Assembly (NCBI RefSeq): GCF_013373365.1
Contig: NZ_CP035925.1
Coordinates: 3,782,001 to 3,846,000 of the forward strand
Length of the DNA: 64,000 bases
Reading direction: 5' to 3'
DNA from: Lentibacillus sp. CBA3610
Lineage (GTDB): Bacteria > Bacillota > Bacilli > Bacillales > Amphibacillaceae
Part shown: positions 48,201 through 57,650 of the stretch, piece after piece
How positions within the stretch are numbered: position 1 is the first letter of the stretch
How the letters are laid out: each line of letters starts with the position of its first letter
Made by a program: the position numbers and the translations under genes
Notes under the pieces: generated by a model
Told to the model about the DNA's origin: nothing
The model's database searches: none
Seen by the model: only the letters and a program-made list of their open reading frames with translations

Positions 48201-48399
48201 CGAAGTCCAGATTGTAGTGAATACTATGACGTCTGGCAAAAAACCACGGTCCGACGGCTTTATGATTCGTCGTGAATCAGTGGAGCATGGCATCGCGTGT
48301 TTGACAAACCTTGATACGGCGGGTGCGATATTGAATGTAATTGATGCGACTACATTCAGCGCACAACCCATGAATGATAAACAGGCGGTTTTAATATGA
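45197..48399 (+). pseudogene. carB: Carbamoyl-phosphate synthase large chain, multiply frameshifted
   Basis: The total length is that of an intact carB (about 1070 codons), but the 5' two thirds is broken by many one- or two-base indels. It begins [20 protein letters not shown], then shifts; readable islands include [37 protein letters not shown] and LVRPSYVIGGSRM. The last 338 codons (47383-48399) are unbroken and cover the second ATP-grasp end ([38 protein letters not shown]) and the allosteric MGS-like domain ([18 protein letters not shown]). A short frame starting at 48395 (MKQHVEVT) could be the start of a lost argF. Confidence 0.9.
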
Positions 48400-48527
48400 A
48401 ACAGCATGTAGAAGTGACCGTAAAATTAGTGAGCGGCTCGCTGTCATAGGAGTCACCGTGTGTTGGGGCTGCTATTGTGATAGTATTTTTATCCAATTTA
48501 ATAATCTTTTCAATTAAACGTCTGACA

Positions 48528-48567
48528 AAAGCGCCCCCATTTCTGCAGGAATGGGGGCGCTTTCTTT
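48528..48567. terminator. Bidirectional intrinsic terminator between carB and asnB
   Basis: GCGCCCCCATTTC-TGCAG-GAATGGGGGCGC stem, flanked by AAAA on the left and TTTCTTT on the right, serving the convergent transcripts. Confidence 0.9.
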
Positions 48568-50413
48568 AATCGCAGACCTTAACATCATACGTTCTTAGCC
48601 AGTGATCAATCTGGCATAAATCAGCAATCAGCTGTGGTCCCGTCATCAACTGGCCGTACCATGGCTCAGTGAATTTGTTTCCTTCACTGTCGACAATCGT
48701 TTCAATTCGATCCCGCCTCACAAAATGAAACAATGGCGATTCAGTGTCCGCCAGTATGTCTTTCATCCAATTCACGACCTGACGCGTATATTCGGGCTGA
48801 AAGGTTTTAGGGTAGGGGCTTTTCTTTCGATATAAGACATCTTCCGGCAACAGACCTTCCAGTGCTTTGCGTAAGATACCTTTCTCTCTGCCATGTAAAT
48901 TTTTCATATCCCATGGAATATTCCACACGTATTCGACGAGTTTATGGTCGGCAAAAGGCACTCGAACTTCAAGGCTGGCTCCCATACTCACCCGATCCTA
49001 ACGATCTAATAATTGAGCCATAAACCATTGCATATTTAAGTGAAATAGTTCCCTTCGCCGTGTATCCTCTTTACTTTCCCCGGCTAAACGAGGTGTCTCA
49101 CGCATGGTTTCCTTATAGCGATCCATCACATAGGATTTTAAATTGAGTTTGTGTTGCCATTCCGGCAGCAGTAAATCATTTTGCGCATCCAATGATGTCA
49201 TCCAGGGGAACGTCTCTCTAGTTTGACTGGAAATGTCATGAAACCAAGGGTATCCTCCAAAAATTTCATCGGCACATTCGCCTGATAAACTGACGGTTGT
49301 ATGCTCTTTGATTCGGCGGCAAAACCATAACAAGGACGAATCAATATCGGCCATGCCAGGCTGGTCACGCAGCTCCACCGACTCTTTTAATAAATCCACT
49401 AGCTCAAATCCGGTTATCGTTTCATGATGTTGATCCGTTTGGAAATGATCGGCCACTTTATCAATCCAATCCTGATCAGTGGAAGGCTGAAATGAACTGG
49501 CCTTGAAATAGCGATTATTCCCTTCATAATCAACTGAAAACGTCGTTAATGGTCCGCTCTCATTCGCTTTAAAATCGTTTGCTGCAATGGCAGTAATGGC
49601 ACTTGAATCCAGACCGCCTGATAAGAATGCAGACACTGGAACATCCGCAACTAATTGCCGCTCGACTGCATCAACGAATAAACGCCGGATGTTTTCGGCT
49701 GTTTCATCTGCCGTGTCCGTGTGTTCATGGCTTTCCACATTCCAATAACGCCAAATGTTTAATCCCGCTTTTGAAAAGGTTAAGGCATGGCTTGGCCTGA
49801 GTTCCTTAATCCCTTTAAATATGCCATGCGCGGGTGTGCGTGATGGACCTAAACCAAAGATTTCCGCTAAGCCCGTATAATCGACTTCGGCATGGACATT
49901 ATCATGTGCCAAAATCGCTTTTAATTCTGATCCAAATAGGAAACGTCCTTGAGATTCCAGAAAGAATAGTGGTTTAACACCAAGCCGATCACGTGCCATA
50001 AATAGCTGCTGTTCAGCCGAATCCCAAACACCAAAAGCATAGATGCCGTTTAAGTACCGGACACATGCTTCTTTCCATTCGATGTAGGCTGTCAGTAAAA
50101 CTTCCGTATCCGATGACGTCGTAAATTGATGGCCCTTACTTTTGAGTTCCTGCCTTAATTCCTGTGTATTATATAATTCGCCATTGTAAACAAGTGTGTA
50201 CGTTACGTTGTTATGTTCCTTGCTCATCGGCTGTTTTCCGCCGTCAGGATCGACCACGGCCAGTCTTTTGTGACCAAAGGCGGCGTGTTGACTCAGCCAC
50301 ACTTGCGAATCGTCCGGGCCTCTTGAAGTCAATGTATCCGCCATTTTTCTCAATGTTGCTTTTTCCGCTCTCACATCATTTTGCCAATTAATCATACCGG
50401 TAATGCCACACAA
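48566..50413 (-). pseudogene. asnB: Asparagine synthetase B (glutamine-hydrolysing) with one in-frame amber codon
   Basis: Apart from a single TAG at 48998-49000 the frame is open for 615 codons, the normal AsnB/AsnO length. The N-terminal Cys2 glutaminase (MCGITGMINW, RGPDDS, VYNGELYN, SSDTEVLL) and the ATP-pyrophosphatase domain (SAFLSGGLDSSAI, SLSGECADEIFGGYPWF) lie before the stop. The stop falls in the conserved LLDR-K-DR(V/M)SM segment, replacing a Lys codon (AAG to TAG is one change). The 141-codon remainder carries GASLEVRVPFADHKLVEYVW. Without suppression a truncated 471-residue protein would result. It is convergent with carB. Confidence 0.88.
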
Positions 50414-50647
50414 AACACTTCACCCTCTCCACAGTATTCCCCATGTTATGATATGCAGGAACCGGGATGGGTGTGACAAATAATAGATATTGCAGAGTGA
50501 CGGGTTCCGATTCCTATTCACGAACTGAAGCAAGTCAGGGCATTTATTGATTTGGTAGCGGCCGGTTCATTCCATGGACCTCACCGCCAATCTTTGGTAC
50601 GATGAATGAAACAAAAACACGAATTGGAAGGATGAAAAACAATAAAC

Positions 50648-51373
50648 ATGATGGATGCAGAAGAAATTATCTCTTTTATACAAAACAGTGAAAAATCGAC
50701 GCCGGTAAAGGTACATATTAAAGGGGACCTGGATGGAGTTGATTTCGGCGAAAATACAAAGGCGTTCATTACCGGAAACACAGGGGTGCTTTTTGGGGAG
50801 TGGAAGGAAATCAAATCGGCGATTGAAGCAAACAAAGATAAAATAGAGGACCATGTGGTAGAAAACGACCGTCGCAACTCGGCGATCCCGCTGCTTGATC
50901 TAAAAGATGTGCCCGCGCGAATCGAACCAGGGGCGGTTATTCGCGATCAAGTGGAAATCGGTAAAAACTGTGTCATTATGATGGGGGCTTCTATTAATAT
51001 CGGTTCTGTCATCGGCGAAGGAACGATGATCGACATGAACGTGGTTCTCGGCGGGCGAGCAACGGTTGGAAAAAACTGTCATATAGGTGCGGGCTCGGTG
51101 TTGGCCGGTGTTGTAGAACCACCTTCCGCCAAACCGGTCATTGTGGAGGATGAAGTCGTTGTCGGTGCGAATGCTGTGATTTTGGAAGGAGTTACCGTCG
51201 GAAAAGCTGCGGTCGTGGCTGCCGGTGCAGTGGTGACAGAAGATGTACCGGAAAATGCGGTCGTTGCGGGCGCCCCTGCACGCGTGATCAAGCGAATGGA
51301 TGAACAAACCCGTGGCAAGACGGAGATCAAGCAGGAACTTCGGCAGTTGAAGGAAGATGAAAGGAGAGACTAA
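50648..51373 (+). CDS. dapH: DapH, tetrahydrodipicolinate N-acetyltransferase
   Basis: A 241-residue acetyltransferase of the acetylase branch of diaminopimelate/lysine synthesis; it acetylates 2,3,4,5-tetrahydrodipicolinate from acetyl-CoA. Residues about 90-215 form a left-handed beta helix of hexapeptide repeats ([60 protein letters not shown]). The N-terminal [21 protein letters not shown] and the C-terminal [11 protein letters not shown] match the Bacillus enzyme. The start is one of two adjoining ATGs (50648 or 50651). It leads a three-gene operon with a 2-bp gap to the next gene. Confidence 0.96.
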   Translation: MMDAEEIISFIQNSEKSTPVKVHIKGDLDGVDFGENTKAFITGNTGVLFGEWKEIKSAIEANKDKIEDHVVENDRRNSAIPLLDLKDVPARIEPGAVIRDQVEIGKNCVIMMGASINIGSVIGEGTMIDMNVVLGGRATVGKNCHIGAGSVLAGVVEPPSAKPVIVEDEVVVGANAVILEGVTVGKAAVVAAGAVVTEDVPENAVVAGAPARVIKRMDEQTRGKTEIKQELRQLKEDERRD

Positions 51374-51375
51374 CT

Positions 51376-52587
51376 GTGACAGACTGGCAGGAGCTTGACA
51401 AAGCTTATGTTATGCCGACGTACAGCCAATCAAAATTGCCGATTGCCGTCGAAAAAGGCGAGGGCAGCTATTTATACGACACAGAGGGAAACCGTTATCT
51501 CGACTTGTTTGGAGGACTGGCCGTGAATGTTCTTGGCCATTCTCATCCAGAGGTCGTTAAAACGTTGAAGGAACAGGGCGAAAAATTCCTGCACATTTCC
51601 AACATATATTTAAACCAGCCTGCCATTCAGTTGGCGAAAACACTTGTTGAACATTCAATCCGCGGGAAAGTGTTTTTTGCCAATTCGGGTGCAGAGGCAA
51701 CGGAAGCTGCGGTCAAGCTGATTCATAAATGGAGAATGAAGCATGCACCGGAGCGAAACGGGATCGTTGTTCTGGAAAAAAGTTTCCACGGACGCACGCT
51801 TGGCGCATTGAAACTTACACGGCAGCCCGGTGTGCAGCAGGACTTTCCGCAGCCAGATTTTGAGGTCATCGAAGTTGAAAAAGAAAATTTAACAGAAATG
51901 GAAAAAGTAATCCAGGAGCATCAGCCGTTGGCGGTACTTATGGAACCCGTACTTGGTTCCGGCGGCATTTTCCCCCTTTCGGAAAGATATTTGCAAGAAG
52001 TGGAGAAACTTTGCCGCCAATATGAAGTGCTGTTTTGTATGGATGAAATTCAGACGGGTATGGGTCGAACCAGCAAACTGTTCGCTTACCAGCATGCCGG
52101 GGTGTGGCCCGATTTAATTTTATTTGCAAAAGGGATTGGCGGTGGTTTGCCGCTCGGCGGTATCATCGCAGGAGAAAAGCTGGAAAACAGTTTCAGCTCG
52201 GGGGATCATGGTACGACGTTTGCGCCGTCTCCACTTAGTGCGGCCCTCGGAAATACTGTCTTACGTGTTTTGCTTGATGAAGGACAGTTACAAGACGGGC
52301 GTGAAAGAGCCGTCTATTTATGGGACAAGTTGACGGACCTGAAAGAACAGTTTCCGGAAACCCTCGCCAGCATCCGCGGAAGGGGAATGATGATTGGCAT
52401 TGTTTCGAAGAAAGATGCCGAGTTCGTCGCCGAATTAAGAAAAACCATGGTGGAAAAAGGTTTTTTGATTGATGTGACGCAGAAAACAATCATTCGGCTT
52501 TTACCGCCACTGACTTTGACGGAAGAGGAAATTGACACATTTATTGCGGCTTTGCAGCAAACGATCACGGAGTTGATATCGTTATGA
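51376..52587 (+). CDS. Class III aminotransferase, probably the N-acetyl-L,L-diaminopimelate aminotransferase
   Basis: A 403-residue PLP enzyme of the acetylornithine aminotransferase type. It has [18 protein letters not shown] for the phosphate site, [26 protein letters not shown] with the PLP-binding Asp, and the Schiff-base Lys in [15 protein letters not shown]. It starts with GTG behind AAGGAGAG, 2 bp after dapH, and overlaps the deacetylase start by 4 bp. Set between dapH and dapL it fits the missing amino-transfer step of the acetylase pathway. ArgD-like sequence alone would allow acetylornithine as substrate, so the call rests on context. Confidence 0.8.
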   Translation: MTDWQELDKAYVMPTYSQSKLPIAVEKGEGSYLYDTEGNRYLDLFGGLAVNVLGHSHPEVVKTLKEQGEKFLHISNIYLNQPAIQLAKTLVEHSIRGKVFFANSGAEATEAAVKLIHKWRMKHAPERNGIVVLEKSFHGRTLGALKLTRQPGVQQDFPQPDFEVIEVEKENLTEMEKVIQEHQPLAVLMEPVLGSGGIFPLSERYLQEVEKLCRQYEVLFCMDEIQTGMGRTSKLFAYQHAGVWPDLILFAKGIGGGLPLGGIIAGEKLENSFSSGDHGTTFAPSPLSAALGNTVLRVLLDEGQLQDGRERAVYLWDKLTDLKEQFPETLASIRGRGMMIGIVSKKDAEFVAELRKTMVEKGFLIDVTQKTIIRLLPPLTLTEEEIDTFIAALQQTITELISL

Positions 52588-53717
52588 AGTATGATTGGAT
52601 CGAATTCCGCCGCCAACTGCATCAAATTCCCGAGCTCGGTTTTGAGGAAGTGAAGACACAGGCGTTATTGCTTAATAAGATCAGGCAGTTTCCGCAAAAG
52701 CATCTGGAGATACAAACGTGGCAGACGGGGATTTTTGTGAAAGTGAACGGAACCAATCCGTCAAAAACCATAGGTTGGCGTACCGATATGGATGGGCTGC
52801 CGATTACCGAGGAAACAGGCTTTGATTTCGTATCGCGTCATGAAGGAAAGATGCACGCCTGCGGGCATGATGTTCATATGAGTATTGCACTCGCGGTATT
52901 GGCACATTTTGCCCAACATCCTGCCCGGGATAACCTGCTGTTTCTATTTCAACCCGCTGAGGAAGGACCGGGCGGGGCATTGCCGATGATTGAAAGTATG
53001 CCGTTCAAAGAGTGGCGCCCGGATGAGCTGTACGCATTGCACATTGCGCCTGAGTATCCGGCAGGAACTGTAGCAACGAAGAAAGGCTTATTGTTTGCCA
53101 ACACCTCGGAGCTTTTTATTGATTTGAAAGGCAAGGGCGGACATGCAGCCTATCCCCATACAGCCAATGACATGGTGGTTGCCGCCAGTTATCTCGTTAC
53201 ACAGTTGCAGACCATTGTCTCCAGAAACGTTGATCCGCTTGATTCAGCTGTTGTAACCATCGGAAAAATTACAGGCGGCACAAGACAAAATATCATTGCT
53301 GAAAAAGCCCGCATTGAAGGGACAATTCGTACGTTGTCGCAAGAATCGATGAAGCAAGTCAAACAGCGGATTGAAGCACTTGTTGGTGGAATTGAAGCCG
53401 GATTTTCCTGTGAAGCGGTCATTGATTATGGATCCAATTATCTTCAGGTGATCAATGATTCGGAGCTGACTCAAGATTTTATCCTTTTTTGTGAAACGTA
53501 CCCGGACATGACGCTTCATATTTGTGATGAGGCAATGACTGGCGAAGATTTCGGTTATTTTTTAGATGAAATTCCCGGGACGATGTTTTGGCTGGGGGTT
53601 CATTCAGAATACGGCCTGCATTCCGCAAAATTAAACGCGGAGGAGGCGGCTATTCCGAAAGCTGTCGATTTTCTTACGGGATTTTTGACACACAAAGCCG
53701 ATGGTGGGAATAATTGA
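52584..53717 (+). CDS. dapL: DapL-type N-acetyldiaminopimelate deacetylase (M20 family)
   Basis: A 377-residue metallohydrolase that removes the acetyl group from N-acetyl-L,L-diaminopimelate. Metal-site motifs are [26 protein letters not shown] and [14 protein letters not shown] (catalytic Glu pair). The lid or dimerisation segment includes [20 protein letters not shown], and the last ligand region [17 protein letters not shown]-type sequence is near 310. It overlaps the aminotransferase gene by 4 bp (ATGA). It corresponds to ykuR of B. subtilis and is followed by a ykuS relic, as in that genome. Confidence 0.93.
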   Translation: MKYDWIEFRRQLHQIPELGFEEVKTQALLLNKIRQFPQKHLEIQTWQTGIFVKVNGTNPSKTIGWRTDMDGLPITEETGFDFVSRHEGKMHACGHDVHMSIALAVLAHFAQHPARDNLLFLFQPAEEGPGGALPMIESMPFKEWRPDELYALHIAPEYPAGTVATKKGLLFANTSELFIDLKGKGGHAAYPHTANDMVVAASYLVTQLQTIVSRNVDPLDSAVVTIGKITGGTRQNIIAEKARIEGTIRTLSQESMKQVKQRIEALVGGIEAGFSCEAVIDYGSNYLQVINDSELTQDFILFCETYPDMTLHICDEAMTGEDFGYFLDEIPGTMFWLGVHSEYGLHSAKLNAEEAAIPKAVDFLTGFLTHKADGGNN

Positions 53718-53770
53718 AAAAAACGGTTGGACACATTAACGATTGAGCACAAAAACAGGAAGGTGATAGG

Positions 53771-54038
53771 GTGGCCAGAGTTTGCGTGGAACAATCGTTA
53801 ATCGACGTTCAACAAGCCCTGAGGTAACGGGGGTTTGATGTAATGGCTACCAAATGAAAACGATACAGGCGAATGTGGTGATTACGGGCAAGATATTCAA
53901 AACGTGGCAACGCAAGAATTCGTAATTGAGGCACGAGGCTTGAGCGAGGGAGACATTTGCCAGGAAGTGGGGACCGAGATAACCCGGGATCCAAATCCAC
54001 ATTCCTTTACCCGTATATATACACATTACATGGGATGA
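53771..54038 (+). pseudogene. ykuS: Relic of ykuS (UPF0180 family)
   Basis: Reading from GTG 53771: VARVCVEQSLIDVQQALR, then a TAA, then RGFDVMATK, then a one-base shift to a frame with GDYGQDIQNV, EFVIEARGLSEGDICQEV and a TGA at 54036-54038. The beginning and end resemble the small YkuS/UPF0180 proteins that follow dapL (ykuR) in Bacillus. An in-frame stop plus frameshift make it a pseudogene. Confidence 0.75.
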
Positions 54039-54058
54039 ACGTGACGGTATGCGAAGCG

Positions 54059-54928
54059 TTACACTCCCATCAAGTAAAGACCTTCACAAATTGTTACTGC
54101 TGGGCCCCTCATATACACTGAACCTTCATTTGCCCAAAGGATTTTCATGTCTCCGCCGAGCAAATGGACGGTGACTTCTTTACCTTGCTTTACATAATTG
54201 TTTAAAACGGCAGCGACGACGGCGGCACATGCTCCGGTTCCGCACGCCCGGGTAATGCCCGATCCGCGTTCCCACACACGGAATTGCAGTTCATGAGAGT
54301 TAACGACCTGAACGAATTCAACATTAAGACCTTCGGGAAACAGCCGATGATGATCAGACAAAACCGGTCCGTATGATTTCACGGGTGCCTCCTCAATATC
54401 ATCGACAAAAAAAACTCCGTGCGGGTTTCCCATAGACACACCTGTCATTAACACAGTGTTCCCATCCACTTCAATGGGCACACCAACAAGGTCCTTTTCA
54501 GTTGTTCCGCCGGTCATTGGCAGGTCACTGCTTTTCAACTTCGGCGTTCCCATGTCCACTGTAACTTCATCGACTGTTCCGTTTACCACATGTACGTTGA
54601 CTCGAACTAATCCGGATAACGTTTCAATGTGGAATGTCGTATTTTTAACCATCCCCTTTTCATAGACATATTTGGCAACACAGCGCAAGGCGTTGCCACA
54701 GTTTTTCGCCTCAGACCCGTCTTTGTTGAAAATACGCATTTTTACCTCGGCCGTCTCCGAGGGAGCCATAATAACCAAGCCGTCAGCACCAATGCCGGTA
54801 TTTGGGTCAGATACGTTTTGAGCAAGTTCGGGCAAACGTTTCTCTGACAACGCTTGTTCAAAGCCGTTCACATAAATATAGGAATTTCCCAGTCCATGCA
54901 TTTTTGTAAAGGATAATTGTGCTGGCAT
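54059..54928 (-). CDS. dapF: DapF, diaminopimelate epimerase
   Basis: A 289-residue cofactor-free racemase converting L,L- to meso-diaminopimelate. The two catalytic Cys residues are in NCGNALRC and ACGTGACAAVVAA; substrate-contact motifs KMHGLGNSYIYV and SMGNPHGVFFVDD are also present. The start at 54928 is chosen for GAGGTG 7-8 bases upstream; a longer frame would begin at 54967 inside a hairpin. It is convergent with the dapH operon and completes the route to meso-DAP except for genes elsewhere. A sigma-A promoter and a terminator-like hairpin lie just upstream. Confidence 0.96.
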   Translation of the reverse strand: MPAQLSFTKMHGLGNSYIYVNGFEQALSEKRLPELAQNVSDPNTGIGADGLVIMAPSETAEVKMRIFNKDGSEAKNCGNALRCVAKYVYEKGMVKNTTFHIETLSGLVRVNVHVVNGTVDEVTVDMGTPKLKSSDLPMTGGTTEKDLVGVPIEVDGNTVLMTGVSMGNPHGVFFVDDIEEAPVKSYGPVLSDHHRLFPEGLNVEFVQVVNSHELQFRVWERGSGITRACGTGACAAVVAAVLNNYVKQGKEVTVHLLGGDMKILWANEGSVYMRGPAVTICEGLYLMGV

Positions 54929-54947
54929 TTCTCTCACCTCTAAATAT

Positions 54948-54974
54948 AAAGAAAACGCACTGCCCATGCAGTGC
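54948..54974 (-). promoter_or_regulatory. Hairpin with T-rich tail in the dapF leader
   Basis: On the minus strand GCACTGC-ATGG-GCAGTGC is followed by GTTTTCTTT, about 20 bases before the dapF start. It could act as an attenuator or as a 5' stabilising hairpin. I do not see a lysine riboswitch around it. Confidence 0.6.
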
Positions 54975-55005
54975 CACTAGATGTTCAATCATCGGATATT
55001 CTTAA

Positions 55006-55035
55006 AGTATACTCAATCCGCTTGTAATAAGTCAA
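55006..55035 (-). promoter_or_regulatory. Sigma-A promoter of dapF
   Basis: On the minus strand TTGACT (55035-55030) and TATACT (55011-55006) are separated by 18 bp, about 80-110 bp before the dapF start. Confidence 0.75.
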
Positions 55036-55593
55036 TGATAAAGCCCTAAAATAAAATTCAGCGCCGGGTTGCCCGATTGCGAAACCAGGGCGACTTCAGA
55101 ATATTTTAGGAAAAAGAACAAAGTCGCTGTTGCGACCTCTTCCGTTCACGAGCCGAGGGTTACGATTTATCCTTGGCTTTTTCCTTCCCTTTTCGCATGG
55201 TTCAGTTGCAATTGAGACAACACATGTCCACTTAATCCGAAGGACAATTCACTTATAACAACCTGGTTCGGATGGACTCATTTCACTATTCGCTTTTGTT
55301 CTTCTTCAAATGCACGCAAATCGGGATATTGATAAGTTGAAAAGATGTGCGAACAACCAATGTCTAGCCTTCTGTGTTAATAAGAAAGGCAAAAGGAAAT
55401 GGTGTTCCATGGATATATGTGAAAACTTGCGAAGGTAAAAAACATTATTATAAAAATATGAAATGATCGAAGGATTTCTCTTTTTCAAGAAAAGGGCGGT
55501 ACTTCTGGAATAAAAGGCAGCGCCCAAATTGCCATTGTAAAGGCATTTAACGGAATAAATCCTTGTGAAATCTAAAAGGGGGAAGCTTATTTT
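55036..55593. other. Gene-poor stretch between dapF and a small membrane protein
   Basis: The minus strand shows broken coding-like pieces (for example PDLRAFEEEQKRIVK and QVVISELSFGLSGHVLSQL) separated by stops. This suggests a decayed gene of unknown identity. AAGGGGG at its right end is the ribosome binding site of the next gene. Confidence 0.45.
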
Positions 55594-55806
55594 ATGAAAT
55601 ATATTCGGGGAATGTATGTATCACTTGTACTAATAATATTGGTTATTCTGGTAAATACAACGTTTTTTGATAGCGAATACTCAGGGATTGCCACATTTGC
55701 CTGTTTAGGTTTATTCATAATAGTGACTGCCTTTATAAATGCCAAACAGTTAAAAATCTCAAATGTGAAGAAGAATCTTAAATTAACGGGCGCGATTGTG
55801 AAGTAA
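55594..55806 (+). CDS. Small two-helix membrane protein
   Basis: A 70-residue protein with hydrophobic segments at about residues 8-24 and 31-49 and a short basic tail. AAGGGGG precedes the ATG and an intrinsic terminator follows directly, so it is probably a monocistronic gene. No family recognised. Confidence 0.65.
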   Translation: MKYIRGMYVSLVLIILVILVNTTFFDSEYSGIATFACLGLFIIVTAFINAKQLKISNVKKNLKLTGAIVK

Positions 55807-55857
55807 AAAAGCCTAATTTCTCGATTACAACATTGAGGAATTAGGCTTTTTGGTTTT
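55805..55857. terminator. Intrinsic terminator
   Basis: AAAAAGCCTAATT / AATTAGGCTTTTT stem with A- and T-rich flanks; it may work in both directions. Confidence 0.88.
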
Positions 55858-55938
55858 GTATGACGCTACTCCTTTATATAACAATACTTCCACTCTTAGC
55901 GTAGAATTTTTTTAAAAATGGCGTGACCCCTTCTAGGA

Positions 55939-56316
55939 CTATTCTGTAACAGTTTCAACTTCCCAGTTTTCATTCACATAAAGCCCAAGAACCTTTAAAG
56001 ATAATCCCCAGGTATTGATAGTTTCAACGGATTTTTTTATTTGTGTCCATTTTTCCTCTTTTGAAACAGGATTTCCCGCACAGCCATGGTGTCCTACAAT
56101 CGCTATTACTCCTGATCCGTGAGCCTCATGTGAAACTTGAACCCTGGACTTAATCGATTGAATCTCCTGTTCCGTTCCCTCCAATAATAATTTGTTTGGC
56201 CCCGCTTCAGTGATCATGTCTATGTACTGTACTGAAAACTTTTCCTTCATCCATTCGATCACCGGCAGTTGGACTCTTCCGTCCATACAGTTAATCGCTG
56301 TAGCAAAATCTGACAT
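55939..56316 (-). CDS. Beta-carbonic-anhydrase-like protein
   Basis: A 125-residue protein with NCMDGR near the N-terminus and IVGHHGCAGNP near residue 72. These give the C-x-D-x-R and H-x-x-C zinc-ligand pattern of beta-carbonic anhydrases. It is much shorter than the usual ~190 residues, so it belongs to the mini-carbonic-anhydrase-like group whose activity is not established. AGGAGG lies before the start on the minus strand. It stands alone. Confidence 0.75.
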   Translation of the reverse strand: MSDFATAINCMDGRVQLPVIEWMKEKFSVQYIDMITEAGPNKLLLEGTEQEIQSIKSRVQVSHEAHGSGVIAIVGHHGCAGNPVSKEEKWTQIKKSVETINTWGLSLKVLGLYVNENWEVETVTE

Positions 56317-56476
56317 AACTCTTCCTCCTGTGCTTTTAGTTAGGCTTTTTTGAAAGCTTACTTTAAGTATATCATTTACCGCATAAGGGAAGGTAGATTG
56401 TAAACGGACGAAAGTTATTTAGATTGATTCCAAGTATTCAAGAAAAGAGCGCGATTGTGGAATAACAGAAAACGAT

Positions 56477-56662
56477 TTTATTGCGAAAGTGTACAATTAA
56501 CATATTCGTGGCGGCAGACCCCCATAAAATAAGTACGACCGCCCATGTTTGCACGTGAGCGGCCGAATAGAGTAAAGCCCCAACAAGAGAGGCTAGGCGG
56601 CATGAAGAAAAATAAATCCCTCGGCGCCCGAGAAACGCATAGGAGGGGTTATTTTTTATGGT
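56477..56662 (+). ncRNA. Degenerate type I antitoxin RNA locus (copy A)
   Basis: This repeats the arrangement at 57482-57650: AGTGTACAATT, the conserved hairpin ACGACCGCCCATGT..AC.TGAGCGGCCGAATAGA and a terminator-like pair overlapping the toxin 3' end. The -10 (TATAAT in copy B) reads CGGCAG here, so the promoter is probably dead. The hairpin loop differs but pairing is kept through G-T pairs. Confidence 0.6.
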
Positions 56663-56702
56663 CAGACATCATGAACGCAATTAACATCCCAAAGGATATC
56701 AT
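56649..56702 (-). pseudogene. 3' half of a TxpA/holin-like type I toxin gene
   Basis: Encodes MISFGMLIAFMMSDHKK, the C-terminal two thirds of the small hydrophobic toxin family seen intact at 57641-57721 (FAFGMLVAFIMSDRHK). The N-terminal part is replaced by the end of mazF, 2 bp upstream. Confidence 0.7.
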
Positions 56703-56704
56703 GG

Positions 56705-57046
56705 TTAACGCTCATCCATCGTTAAATAAGTATGAATTCGATTGAAGCATTTTTCAACTATCTCTTGCGGTGCTTTTCCTTTGAGGCCTGCTGACCTGGA
56801 ACGCCAGTCCAACGTTCTTATTTGATCCGTGAGAATGACACCATACACCGGGAGGTCGTCTGGTAGTTCAATCTCAAATGGATAGCCTTTTTTCTCTTTC
56901 GTGATGGGGCAGACTGCGATGAATGCCCCTTGATTGAATAAGCTGGGTGACAGTACGATGGCCGGACGCATACCTCTTTGCTCATGCCCGGACTGCGGGC
57001 TGAAGTTAATATAAATTAAATCTCCTTGTTCCAATACCATTACCAA
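56705..57046 (-). CDS. mazF: MazF/PemK-family endoribonuclease toxin
   Basis: A 113-residue toxin that cuts mRNA at short motifs. QGDLIYINFSPQSGHEQRGM and RPAIVLSP, followed by CPITKEKKGYPFEIEL, and VILTDQIRTLDWRSR are typical MazF strands. The key Arg and Thr residues (HEQRGMRP; LTDQIRT) are present. Its start overlaps the mazE stop by 7 bp, so antitoxin is made first from the same message. Intact. Confidence 0.93.
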   Translation of the reverse strand: MVMVLEQGDLIYINFSPQSGHEQRGMRPAIVLSPSLFNQGAFIAVCPITKEKKGYPFEIELPDDLPVYGVILTDQIRTLDWRSRSAGLKGKAPQEIVEKCFNRIHTYLTMDER

Positions 57047-57279
57047 ACTTCGTTCCCTTCCGGCTTACCCCAGTTAATCTCTTCGTGCTGGTTTTCCTTT
57101 GTGATCCCGGCCATTAATTCCTCCAAGGAAGGTTCTTTAGAAACTGGTTTTAATATAATACCTTGATTGTCTTCACTGATTTCCAGCTCGGAACCATTTA
57201 CGATGTTATACTTTTTTGCTATCTTTTGGGGAATACGAACACCGATGCTGTTTCCCCACTTTTGAGCAGTTGTTGACAT
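57040..57279 (-). CDS. mazE: MazE/AbrB-type antitoxin
   Basis: A 79-residue antitoxin. The N-terminal AbrB/SpoVT swapped-hairpin DNA-binding domain reads AQKWGNSIGVRIPQKIAKK then GSELEISEDNQGIILKPV. The acidic C-terminal tail should wrap around MazF. GGAGTGAG precedes ATG 57279; a longer frame starting at 57318 has no such site. It should repress its own promoter together with MazF. Confidence 0.92.
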   Translation of the reverse strand: MSTTAQKWGNSIGVRIPQKIAKKYNIVNGSELEISEDNQGIILKPVSKEPSLEELMAGITKENQHEEINWGKPEGNEVW

Positions 57280-57498
57280 ACGGCTCACTCCTTTATTCTT
57301 GTTTTGATTTGACTCCATTGTAACACGCCTTTCATTCCTTTGTATATATTAGTATATACATAAGTATGAAAAACGATACATGATTTTTATCATTTTTGCG
57401 CCCGTGCGAAAATACCGTCACGGGATGCGGTCCGGTTCAAAAATCATTGTTTGTTTTGGAATTAAAAAGCGTGGAGTGTACAATTATGATTTTCGTGG

Positions 57499-57650
57499 TA
57501 TAATAACAGTAGAAGGTCATAAAATAATAACGACCGCCCATGTTGACACATGAGCGGCCGAATAGACCTAGCCCCGTCAAAGGGGGCGGCTCTTAGGAAG
57601 ATAAACCTCCCGTTCCGAGCGTCCAACTCATTGGGGAGGTTTATTTATGT
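57499..57650 (+). ncRNA. Type I antitoxin RNA (RatA-like), copy B, with promoter
   Basis: The -10 TATAAT is at 57499-57504, with AGTGTACAATT upstream. The transcript would start near 57511, carry the hairpin ACCGCCCATGT-TGAC-ACATGAGCGGC and a GGGGGC-rich hairpin, and end at the AACCTCC...GGGGAGGTTT stem. That stem overlaps the 3' end of the convergent toxin gene. This is the txpA/ratA arrangement. The RNA itself is inferred. Confidence 0.65.

Noticed and set aside
54948-55035. Lysine riboswitch upstream of dapF
   Set aside because: The leader is under 100 nt and lacks the five-helix aptamer pattern; only a simple hairpin is visible.
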